Shown here: piece by piece, positions 46,809 to 54,520 of the stretch | Position numbering within the stretch: the stretch's first letter is position 1 | How the letters are laid out: the number at the start of each line of letters is the position of its first letter | Assembly (NCBI GenBank): GCA_964543795.1 | Contig: CAZIZN010000001.1 | Location: forward strand, 62,001 to 126,000 | Direction: 5' to 3' | Source of the DNA: JACKIC01 sp964543795 | Lineage (GTDB): Bacteria > Planctomycetota > UBA1135 > UBA2386 | DNA: 64,000 nucleotides | Position numbers and translations under genes: made by a program | The notes under the pieces: model-generated | The model's input: the letters and a program-made list of their open reading frames with translations, nothing else | Database searches by the model: none | What the model was told of the DNA's origin: nothing

Positions 46809-48119
46809 TCAGGCGCGGCGCGCCTGGACGAGCGGCCGGCGGCGGCCCGGTTCGTCGCCGACCGGCATCGCCGCGGCGACTCGCAGCGCGGCGGCGCTGG
46901 CGGCAGCGGCGGTGCGCGCGTGCACGAAGGCCAGCGCCTCGCCGGCCTGGACCGCCTCGCCCAGCACCTTGGCGAGCACGACGCCGACGTGCAGGTCCAC
47001 GGCCTCGCCGGGCTGGCGGCGGCCACCGCCGAGGTCGACGACCGTGTGGCCGAGCGCCAGCGGGTCGACGTCGGCGACGAAGCCGCTGCGCGTCGCTGCG
47101 ACCGCGGTGACGAACGGTGCCACGCCGAGCACGGCCGGACGCTCGAGCACCTGCGGATCGCCGCCCTGGAGCACGAGGTTCTCGGCGAACTTCGCCTTGA
47201 GCGCGCCGCCGTGCCACAGCGCCTCGAGGTGACCGCGCGCCGCCGCGGAGTCGCGCGCGACGCCGGCCAGCAGCAGCATCTCGACGCCCAGCGCCAACGT
47301 GACCTCGCGCAGGTCCGCCGGGCAATCGCCGTCGAGCGCGCGCAGCACCTCGCCGACTTCGAGCGCGTTGCCGAGCGCCAGCCCGAGCGGATGGTCCATG
47401 TCGGTGCGCAGCGCCGCCATGCGGATGCCGGCTGCGCGGCCCACGGCGACCAGCGACTCCATCAGCGCATCGGCGCGCTCGGGCTCGGGCAGGAAGGCCG
47501 CGCGGCCGCACTTGACGTCCATCACCAGCCCGTCGATGCCCTCGGCGAGCTTCTTGCTCAGGATGGAGCTCGTGATCAGCGGGATGCTCTCGACGGTGCC
47601 CGTGACGTCGCGCGTCGCGTACATGCGCGCGTCGGCCGGAGCGATCTCCGCACTCGGAGCGGCCATCGCGTAGCCGCAAGCCGCGAGCACCTCGCCGAAT
47701 CGGGCCACCGACAGGTCCGTGCGGTAGCCCGGCAAGCTCGCGAGCTTGTCGATCGTGCCGCCGGTGTGCCCGAGGCCGCGGCCGCTGACCATCGGCACGG
47801 CGACGCCCGCCGCGGCGACCAGCGGCGCCAGCAGCAGGCTCACCTTGTCGCCGACGCCGCCGGTGCTGTGCTTGTCGATCTTCGGCAGGGCGAGGCGCTC
47901 GTGGCGCAGCACGCGACCGGAGTCGCGCATCGCCAGGGTCAGCGCGGCGGTCTCCGCGGCCGTCATGCCGCGGCAGCAGACCGCCATCAGGAACGCCCCG
48001 AGCTGCGCATCCCCGAGCGAACCGTCGACGACGCCGCCGACCAGGTCCTCGATCTCCTCGGCGGCGAGTTCGCCGCCGTCGCGCTTTCGGGCCACGAGCC
48101 TCGCGGGGTGCGCTTTCAT
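46809..48119 (-). CDS. deoA: Thymidine/pyrimidine-nucleoside phosphorylase
   Basis: The 436-residue enzyme splits thymidine or related nucleosides with phosphate into base and (deoxy)ribose-1-phosphate. Signature sequences are LGAFLMAVCCRGM, KIDKHSTGGVGDKVSLLL, SGRGLGHTGGTIDKL and LVMDVKCGRAAF; the first is normally MAV..RGM, and the second carries the phosphate-binding glycine loop. The C-terminal domain with LGGGRRQPGEAVD is complete. It is the last gene of the cdd-deoC-aldehyde dehydrogenase-deoA run, 4 bases from the upstream stop. Confidence 0.95.
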   Translation of the reverse strand: MKAHPARLVARKRDGGELAAEEIEDLVGGVVDGSLGDAQLGAFLMAVCCRGMTAAETAALTLAMRDSGRVLRHERLALPKIDKHSTGGVGDKVSLLLAPLVAAAGVAVPMVSGRGLGHTGGTIDKLASLPGYRTDLSVARFGEVLAACGYAMAAPSAEIAPADARMYATRDVTGTVESIPLITSSILSKKLAEGIDGLVMDVKCGRAAFLPEPERADALMESLVAVGRAAGIRMAALRTDMDHPLGLALGNALEVGEVLRALDGDCPADLREVTLALGVEMLLLAGVARDSAAARGHLEALWHGGALKAKFAENLVLQGGDPQVLERPAVLGVAPFVTAVAATRSGFVADVDPLALGHTVVDLGGGRRQPGEAVDLHVGVVLAKVLGEAVQAGEALAFVHARTAAAASAAALRVAAAMPVGDEPGRRRPLVQARRA

Positions 48120-48123
48120 CGGT

Positions 48124-48972
48124 TCACGGCGCGACGGGGTGCCAGAGGGTCTTGGTCTCCACGAAGGGTTCGACCCACAGCAGGGAGCGGAGCCGCGCGG
48201 CCTCGGTCCACGCGGCAGCCGGCAGATCGCATCGGCGCACCCGCTTGCACGAATCGGCCGCTTCGCGCGCCAGCGCGGCGTCGGGCGCCCCCGCGTAGAA
48301 CAGACCGTCGACGTCGCGGTGCGCCGCCAGGTGCAGGGCGAGTTCGTCGCGCGGGCCGGCCAGCAGGTTGAGCGCGCCGTTCGGCACGTCGCCGCTGGCG
48401 CAGAGTTCGCCGAGCGCGAGGCCCGCGAACGGCGACGACTCGCTGACGATCGCGACGACGCTGTTGCCGCCCGCGAGCAGCGGCAGCGCCAGAGCGAGGG
48501 TGCCGACGAGGGCCGGCCGTTCGGGCGCGACGACGCCGACGACGCCGGTGGGTTCGACCGTCGAGAAGGCGAAGAACGGACCGGCGACCGGGTTCTGGCT
48601 GCCGAGCAGCGCCTGCACCTTGTCGCAGAGGCCCGCGTACCACGTCAGCAGCGAGAGCGCGAGATCGACTTCCCGCTGCGCGCCCGCCGCCGTGGCGCCG
48701 CCGAGCCTGAGCTCGCCGATCATCGCCTCGCGCCGCGAGGCGAGCATCTCGGCCAGCCGGTAGAGGATCTGGCCGCGCAGGTACGCGGTGGCGCCGCTCC
48801 AGGCGGCGAGCCCCGCGCGCGCTGCGACCACGGCGTCGCGCACGTCCTTCCGGCTGCCGCGCGCGACGTTCACGTCGGCGGCGCCCTCGGGCGCGTAGCT
48901 GCGCCCGGACTCGCTGCGCGGGAACTTGCCGCCGACGTAGAGCTTGTAGGTCTTGCGCACGGGCACGGGCAT
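48124..48972 (-). CDS. Half-length aldehyde dehydrogenase-like protein
   Basis: This 282-residue product starts MPVPVRKTYKLYVGGKF and follows the N-terminal NAD-binding half of aldehyde dehydrogenases through VEPTGVVGVVAPERPALV and LALPLLAGGNSVVAI. It then ends with a degenerate stretch that lacks the catalytic GxxCxxG cysteine and the LELGGK glutamate. Its length is about 60% of normal. It lies between full-length aldehyde dehydrogenase and deoA. It may be a non-catalytic subunit rather than a pseudogene, since the frame is clean and closely packed. Confidence 0.82.
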   Translation of the reverse strand: MPVPVRKTYKLYVGGKFPRSESGRSYAPEGAADVNVARGSRKDVRDAVVAARAGLAAWSGATAYLRGQILYRLAEMLASRREAMIGELRLGGATAAGAQREVDLALSLLTWYAGLCDKVQALLGSQNPVAGPFFAFSTVEPTGVVGVVAPERPALVGTLALALPLLAGGNSVVAIVSESSPFAGLALGELCASGDVPNGALNLLAGPRDELALHLAAHRDVDGLFYAGAPDAALAREAADSCKRVRRCDLPAAAWTEAARLRSLLWVEPFVETKTLWHPVAP

Positions 48973-49040
48973 GCGCGCACGTTGCCGCGGCGGACGACGG
49001 GAGGCAAGCGGACACTGCCGCGCCATCGCCGCGCGCGCGG

Positions 49041-50552
49041 TCAGCCCGCCGACGGTCCGCCCGGCAGGCGCACGTAGGCGCGCATTCCCTGCCGGCCGCC
49101 CTCGCGGCCGAAGCCCGACTCCTTCATGCCGCCGAACGGCGCCGCCGGATCGAAGCGGTGGAAGGTGTTGTTCCAGACGACGCCGGCGCGCATGCGTTCG
49201 GCGAGCCACAGGATGCGCGCGCCCTTGTCGGTCCAGATCCCGGCCGAGAGTCCGTAGCTCGTGTCGTTCGCCTTCTGCACCGCCTCCTCGGGCGTCCGGA
49301 ACGTCGACACCGCGAGCACCGGGCCGAAGATCTCCTCGCGGGCGATGCGCTGGCTCATCGTCACCTGCGTGAACATCGTCGGCGGGAACCAGTAGCCCTC
49401 GGCCGGCAGCGCGCACGGGCTCTGGTGCAGCACAGCACCCTCGGCCACGCCGAGCGCGCAGTAGTCGCGGATGCGCGCGAGTTGCGCAGCACTGTGGATG
49501 GCACCGAGATCGGTGTTCTTGTCGAGCGGGTCACCGACCCGGATGCGCGCCATGCGCCGCTGCAGCTTCTGCACGAACAGGTCGTGCACGCTCTCCTGCA
49601 CCAGCAGGCGCGAACCGGCACAGCAGACGTGCCCCTGGTTCATGAAGATGCCGCGCACGACGCCCTCGACGGCCTGGTCGAGCGCGGCGTCCTCGAACAC
49701 GAGGTGCGCCGCCTTGCCGCCCAGTTCGAGCGTCAGTTCGACGCCCCGGCCCGCGACCGCCGCCTGGATCTGCTTGCCGACCTCGGTGCTGCCCGTGAAC
49801 GCGATCTTCTGCAGCCCCGGGTGTCGTACGAGCGCCGCGCCCGTGCGGCCGTCGCCCGTGACCACGTTGACGACGCCGGCCGGCAGCTCCGCCTGCGAGA
49901 ACACCTCGCAGAGCAACAGCGCCGTCAGCGGCGAGGTCTCGGCGGGCTTGAGCACGACGGTGTTGCCGGCAGCGAGCGCGGGCGCGAGCTTCCACGCCGC
50001 CATGAGCAGCGGGAAGTTCCACGGGACGATCTGCCCCACCACGCCGAGCGGCTCGGGCACACCCGCGCCCGGGAACAGCAGTTCGAGCTTGTCGGCCCAG
50101 CCCGCGTGGTAGAAGAAGTGCTGCGCGGCGAGCGGCACGTCGACGTCGCGCGTCTCCGCGATCGGCTTGCCGTTGTCGAGCGTCTCGAGCACGGCGAACT
50201 CGCGCGCACGCTCCTGCAGGATCCGGGCGATGCGGAACAGGTGACGGCCGCGGTCCTCGCCGGACAGCCGCCGCCAGGCGGGCAGCGCCTTGCCGGCCGC
50301 CTGCACCGCCGCATCGACGTCCTGCGGCCCCGCGAACGCGACCTCGCCGAGCGCGGCCCCGGTCGCCGGATTCACGGTCGGGAACCAGGTCTTCGACTTC
50401 GGCTTCGTCCACGCGCCACCGACGAACAGATCGCGGCGCGCCGGGATCTTCACGTGGTCCGTGGCCTCGCGCGACGGCGCGTAGGCCCACCTTTGGCCGA
50501 AGGTCAGCTCGGGTGTCGTCGCGGCGGGATCGGCAGCGGTCTTCTTCGCCAT
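49041..50552 (-). CDS. NAD(P)-dependent aldehyde dehydrogenase
   Basis: The 503-residue protein has the full aldehyde dehydrogenase fold. Visible are VVGQIVPWNFPLLMAAWKL, FTGSTEVGKQI, the general base in TLELGGKAAHLV, and the nucleophile in NQGHVCCAGSRLLV. The C-terminal FGPVLAVSTF and PFGGMKESGFGREGG complete it. In a deoC/deoA operon the natural role is oxidation of the acetaldehyde released from deoxyribose-5-phosphate. Whether it makes acetate or acetyl-CoA is not shown; the sequence is of the non-acylating type. Confidence 0.93.
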   Translation of the reverse strand: MAKKTAADPAATTPELTFGQRWAYAPSREATDHVKIPARRDLFVGGAWTKPKSKTWFPTVNPATGAALGEVAFAGPQDVDAAVQAAGKALPAWRRLSGEDRGRHLFRIARILQERAREFAVLETLDNGKPIAETRDVDVPLAAQHFFYHAGWADKLELLFPGAGVPEPLGVVGQIVPWNFPLLMAAWKLAPALAAGNTVVLKPAETSPLTALLLCEVFSQAELPAGVVNVVTGDGRTGAALVRHPGLQKIAFTGSTEVGKQIQAAVAGRGVELTLELGGKAAHLVFEDAALDQAVEGVVRGIFMNQGHVCCAGSRLLVQESVHDLFVQKLQRRMARIRVGDPLDKNTDLGAIHSAAQLARIRDYCALGVAEGAVLHQSPCALPAEGYWFPPTMFTQVTMSQRIAREEIFGPVLAVSTFRTPEEAVQKANDTSYGLSAGIWTDKGARILWLAERMRAGVVWNNTFHRFDPAAPFGGMKESGFGREGGRQGMRAYVRLPGGPSAG

Positions 50553-50621
50553 GGCAGTCCGTCGGGTTCCGTCCAGGTCGTTTCCGTGCGGGTCGGTCGA
50601 TGCGGTCGGAGGGTGCGGTGC

Positions 50622-51527
50622 TCAGTCGGTGCTGAAGTCCGCCGGACGCTGGTAGCGGCCGGTGCGTTCCTTCTCGAGTTGCATCAGCACGTCGTTGAGC
50701 AGCGAGCTGGCACCGAAGCGGAACCACTGCGGCGACAGCCAGCGGTCGCCGCAGGTCTCGTTGACGAGCACGAGGTAGCGCAGCGCGTCCTTGGCCGTGC
50801 GGATGCCGCCCGCCGCCTTGACGCCGACCTGCCGGCCGGTCTCGAGGAAGTGGTCGCGCACGGCCTCGAGCAGCAGCAGCACGACGGGCAGCGTGCTCGC
50901 GGGCGTCACCTTGCCGGTGCTCGTCTTCACGAAGTCGGCGCCGGCGAGCAGCGCGATGCGGCAGGCGCGGCGCACGTTGTCGTAGGTGCGCAGTTCGCCG
51001 GTCTCGAGGATCACCTTGAGGTGGGCTTCGCCGCAGGCCTCCTTGACGGCCGCGATCTCGGCGAAGACCTCGCCGTAGCGACCGGCCAGGAACGCGCCGC
51101 GGTCGATCACCATGTCGATCTCGCGCGCACCGGCGGCGACCGCGAGCCCGACCTCGCGCAGCTTCGTCGCGCGATCGGTGCGGCCCGCCGGGAACCCGGT
51201 CGCGACCGACGCGACGGCGACGCCGCTGCCGGCCAGCGCGCGGAAGGCGATCGGCACGAGGTCGGGGTAGACGCAGACCGCCGCGCACGACGGGACGTCG
51301 TCGCGCGTCGGCAGCGGCCGGCGCGCCTTCTGGCAGAGCTGGCGCACCCTGCCCGGCGAGTCCGCACCCTCGAGCGTGGTGAGGTCCATCATCGCGACGC
51401 AGAGGCGCAGCCCCTGCACCTTGGCCTCCTTCTTCAGCGAGCGTGTCGCCAGTTGCGCGGCACGCGTTTCGAGCGCCACCGCGTCGACGGGGCCCACGCG
51501 GAACTCGGTCGGAGAGAGGGACGGCAT
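50622..51527 (-). CDS. deoC: Deoxyribose-phosphate aldolase
   Basis: The 301-residue TIM-barrel aldolase cleaves 2-deoxyribose-5-phosphate to acetaldehyde and glyceraldehyde-3-phosphate. It shows AAVCVYPDLV, VATGFPAGRT, EIDMVIDRGAFL, LKVILETGEL, the Schiff-base lysine in ADFVKTSTGK and VGVKAAGGIRT with the proton-relay lysine. The start at ATG 51527 leaves a 60-residue N-terminal extension compared with the E. coli enzyme. It precedes the aldehyde dehydrogenase gene that can consume its acetaldehyde. Confidence 0.95.
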   Translation of the reverse strand: MPSLSPTEFRVGPVDAVALETRAAQLATRSLKKEAKVQGLRLCVAMMDLTTLEGADSPGRVRQLCQKARRPLPTRDDVPSCAAVCVYPDLVPIAFRALAGSGVAVASVATGFPAGRTDRATKLREVGLAVAAGAREIDMVIDRGAFLAGRYGEVFAEIAAVKEACGEAHLKVILETGELRTYDNVRRACRIALLAGADFVKTSTGKVTPASTLPVVLLLLEAVRDHFLETGRQVGVKAAGGIRTAKDALRYLVLVNETCGDRWLSPQWFRFGASSLLNDVLMQLEKERTGRYQRPADFSTD

Positions 51528-51672
51528 CGGCGCGCGATCGTGCCGCACGCGGGCGAGGATGTCGACTCCGAGCCCGCGCGTTCCCGGCGCGCCGGGCCCC
51601 GCTCCGCTGCGCGGGAATCGACACCGCCGTTCTCGGGCGCGCGGAGCCGATCCCGGCTCTCGAACCGTTCCG

Positions 51673-52074
51673 TCAGACGCCGCGATCGAACGTGAACGGC
51701 TCGGGCAGCAGCCCGGACAGCGACGTCGTTCGCACCGCGCCGGACGTGCCCACCAGGTGCACCGCCATGTCCGCCCCGAATTCCGCGAGCACCTGCCGGC
51801 ACGCGCCGCACGGCACCGCCGGCGGCTCGACCGCGGTCGCGATCGCCACCGCGACGAGCCGTCGCGCGCCGGCGGCGACCGCGGCGCATACCGCCGCACG
51901 TTCGGCGCAGATCGTCAGGCCGTAGCTCGCGTTCTCGACGTTGCAGCCGACGAAGACCCGTCCGTCGTCGGCCTGCACCGCGGCCCCGACCCGGAAGTGC
52001 GACGCGGGCGCGTAGGCGTTCGCCATGACCGCGCGCGCCGCGGCGACCAGCGCGTCGTACGCCGCGGTCACCAT
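51673..52074 (-). CDS. cdd: Cytidine deaminase
   Basis: This 133-residue zinc enzyme converts cytidine and deoxycytidine to uridine forms. The core is SHFRVGAAVQADDG, GCNVENASYGLTICAERAA (HAE/CAE-type glutamate with zinc cysteine) and PCGACRQVLAEF with the other two zinc cysteines. Its ATG 52074 shares the final A of the upstream tlpA-like stop (TGATG), which implies coupled translation. It starts the nucleoside catabolic run that continues with deoC. Confidence 0.95.
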   Translation of the reverse strand: MVTAAYDALVAAARAVMANAYAPASHFRVGAAVQADDGRVFVGCNVENASYGLTICAERAAVCAAVAAGARRLVAVAIATAVEPPAVPCGACRQVLAEFGADMAVHLVGTSGAVRTTSLSGLLPEPFTFDRGV

Positions 52075-53054
52075 CACTTGCCGGCGGGCTTGGCGAGCAG
52101 CTTGGCGACCGCCGCCCCCAGCGCCGGACCGCGCACGCCGACGCGGCGGATCTTGCCCTCGCGATCGAGCAGGTAGGTCGCGGGGATCGACTGCACGCCG
52201 TAGGCCTGGCCGACCGCGTTCTTCCAGCCGTTGCCGTCGAAGAACTGCGGCCACGGCATGTCGTGCTTGGCGAGGAAGTCCTTCAGCTTCCCCTCGTCGT
52301 CGTCGAGGCTGATGCCGACGACCTCGAAGCCCTGGTCCTTGTACTTCTTGTAGGTCGCGATGACGTTCGGCAGCTCCTGGATGCACGGCCCGCACCACGT
52401 CGCCCAGAAGTCGATCAGCACGACCTTGCCCTTGAGCTTCTCGAGGCTGATCGGCTTGCCGTCGACGCCGGTGACGTCGATCGCGACCGGGTCGGTGCCG
52501 ATCTTCTCGAACTCCGCCTTCTTGCCGCCGAGGAACTGGTCGAGGCCGCGCACCTGCTTGAACTTCGCGGCGACCACGTCGAGCGTCTCGACCGCCGCGT
52601 CCTTCTCGCCGAGGTTGACCTGCAGGTCGGCGAGTTCGACCGCCGCACCGACGACCGCGTTGACGTCGTCGCCGGCTTCGTCCATCGCCGCCTCGAACAC
52701 GGCCTTCGCCGCGGCTTCCTGGCCGGGCACGTTGGCCAGCGCGCGACCGACCAGCAGCTGCATCTCGCCCTTCTTCGCTCCCGTCGCGAACTCCTTCAGG
52801 TAGGTCTCGGCGAAACCCTTCGCCTTGGCCCAATCGGCGAGGTCGAACGCGAGTTCGGCGGCCTCGGGCAATGCCTCGGCGCGGTCGGCCGCGGTCTTGT
52901 TCGTGGTCAGCCAGCCGTCGATCGCGAGCAGTTTGGCCTGCTTCCAGGACACGGCCTTGGCCGACGCGGGCGCCGCGGCCTTGGCCGGCTTCTGGGCCTG
53001 GACCGGCGCCGCGGCGAAGAGCAACAGGAGGGGGGTGATGGCGAGAGTCTTCAT
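52074..53054 (-). CDS. TlpA-like thioredoxin-fold protein (exported)
   Basis: The 326-residue product has a signal peptide (TLAITPLLLLFAAAPVQAQ). An all-helical N-terminal region of about 150 residues is followed by a TlpA/AhpC-type thioredoxin fold. The redox motif CGPC is in LIDFWATWCGPCIQELP, and SIPATYLLDREGKI is the cis-proline region. It is a likely periplasmic thiol oxidoreductase. Its stop overlaps the cdd start, but no functional link to nucleoside breakdown is apparent. Confidence 0.9.
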   Translation of the reverse strand: MKTLAITPLLLLFAAAPVQAQKPAKAAAPASAKAVSWKQAKLLAIDGWLTTNKTAADRAEALPEAAELAFDLADWAKAKGFAETYLKEFATGAKKGEMQLLVGRALANVPGQEAAAKAVFEAAMDEAGDDVNAVVGAAVELADLQVNLGEKDAAVETLDVVAAKFKQVRGLDQFLGGKKAEFEKIGTDPVAIDVTGVDGKPISLEKLKGKVVLIDFWATWCGPCIQELPNVIATYKKYKDQGFEVVGISLDDDEGKLKDFLAKHDMPWPQFFDGNGWKNAVGQAYGVQSIPATYLLDREGKIRRVGVRGPALGAAVAKLLAKPAGK

Positions 53055-53099
53055 GCCGGCAGGCTACGGCGCGGAGGCGCGCGCAGCTAGCATCCGGGC

Positions 53100-54407
53100 G
53101 TGACCGCCGCCGACGACCGCAGCCTCGCCGACGCCCTCGCCAGCCTGCAGAGCCACTCGGTCGACGAACTGACCATCGACGGCGTCCCGGCGCGCGAACT
53201 CGCGCGGCAGTTCGGCACGCCGCTCTACGCCTACTCGGCCCGGGCGCTCGACCAGCGGCTGCTCGAGGTCCGCGCGGCGCTGGGGCCACGCTTCGGGATC
53301 CTCTACTCGATCAAGGCCAACCCGTCGCTGGCGCTGACCGCGCGCCTGCGGCGCGGCGGTGCGGGCGCCGAGGTCGCTTCGCTCGGCGAACTGATGCTCG
53401 CCCTGGCCGCCGGCCACCACAGCACGGATCTGCGCTTCGCCGGCCCCGGCAAGACCGAGCGCGAGATCGTCACGGCGGTGGGCCTCGGGCTCGGCACGTT
53501 CCACGTCGAGAGCCTCGACGAGGTCGCGACGATCGCCGCCGCGGCCCGCACGCACGACCGCCGCGTCCGCGTCGCCGTGCGCGTCAACCTGCCCCAGGAA
53601 CTCGCCGGTGCGCGGCTGCGCATGGGCGGCCGATCGAGCCGCTTCGGCGTCGACGAGGACCAGGTGCCGGCGGTGTTGCAGGCCGTCCTGGCCCAGCCCC
53701 AGCTCGAACTCGCGGGACTGCACGTCTACGCGGGAACGCAGTGCTTCGACGCGACGGCGTTCGTCGAGCACGCCGCGGCCCTGTGCGAACGAGCCGCGCG
53801 CTGGGAGCGAGACCTCGGTGCGCGGCTGGACGAACTCGACCTCGGCGGCGGCTTCGGTGTGGCGACGTTCGTCGGCGATCCGGTGTTCGACCTCGCCGCA
53901 GCCGGACGCGGCCTCGCCGGACTGCTGGCGGCGCACGACCGCGACGGCAGGCGCTGGTTCGTCGAACTCGGCCGCTACCTCACGGCGCCGTGCGGCATCT
54001 ACCTCGCGCGCGTCGTGCGCACCAAGACCAGCGGCGGCCAGCGGCACGCGGTGCTCGACGGCGGCATGCACCACTGCGCGGCGGCGGCGGGCGTCGGCAG
54101 CGTGCTGCGGCGGCCGCCGCTGCTCGTGCACGCCGGCAAGCTGCGGGCGCGGCAGACCGAGCCGGTCGCGCTCGGCGGCCCGTTGTGCACGCCGGCCGAC
54201 CAGTTCGCCGACGCGCTGCCGCTGCCGCCGCTCGCGGCCGGCGATCTCGTGGCGGTGCTGCACGCGGGCGCCTACGGCCGCAGCTACAGCCCCACGGCGT
54301 TCCTGAGCCATCCGTCGCCCGCCGAGGTGCTCGTCGAAGGCGGTCGCGCGCGGATCGTGCGCGAACGCGGCGAACCGCGCGACGCACTGCGCGGCCAGGA
54401 GCCGTGA
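53100..54407 (+). CDS. PLP-dependent decarboxylase (DapDC/ornithine decarboxylase fold III)
   Basis: The 435-residue product starts at GTG 53100. It is a fold-type III enzyme with the PLP lysine in ILYSIKANPSLAL, GLHVYAGTQCFD, ELDLGGGFGV and the catalytic cysteine in GGPLCTPADQF, and ends SPTAFLSHPSPAEVLV. Related proteins include diaminopimelate decarboxylase and the exosortase-associated decarboxylases. With PEP-CTERM genes in the window, the second is possible, but the substrate is not readable. It is divergent from the tlpA-like gene across 45 bases. Confidence 0.87.
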   Translation: MTAADDRSLADALASLQSHSVDELTIDGVPARELARQFGTPLYAYSARALDQRLLEVRAALGPRFGILYSIKANPSLALTARLRRGGAGAEVASLGELMLALAAGHHSTDLRFAGPGKTEREIVTAVGLGLGTFHVESLDEVATIAAAARTHDRRVRVAVRVNLPQELAGARLRMGGRSSRFGVDEDQVPAVLQAVLAQPQLELAGLHVYAGTQCFDATAFVEHAAALCERAARWERDLGARLDELDLGGGFGVATFVGDPVFDLAAAGRGLAGLLAAHDRDGRRWFVELGRYLTAPCGIYLARVVRTKTSGGQRHAVLDGGMHHCAAAAGVGSVLRRPPLLVHAGKLRARQTEPVALGGPLCTPADQFADALPLPPLAAGDLVAVLHAGAYGRSYSPTAFLSHPSPAEVLVEGGRARIVRERGEPRDALRGQEP

Positions 54408-54520
54408 GCCTGCGCGCGGTCGCGCGCGCCGTCAGGAAAATGTGACGCGGCGGGTCGGACGTCGCACGTTCCCGCGCGCCCGCCACGGATCGCGGCTGGT
54501 ATCCTCGATCCTCGTCCGCG

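Noticed and set aside
40069..47679. 2536-residue open frame on the minus strand
   Set aside because: It runs antisense through acnA and a secreted-protein gene and its translation is Arg/Ala/Gly/Asp low-complexity with no domain. Long antisense frames are expected at this GC content and codon bias.
48124..48972. Pseudogene call for the short aldehyde dehydrogenase
   Set aside because: The frame is intact, its end is 4 bases from deoA and there is no frameshifted remainder of the catalytic half nearby.
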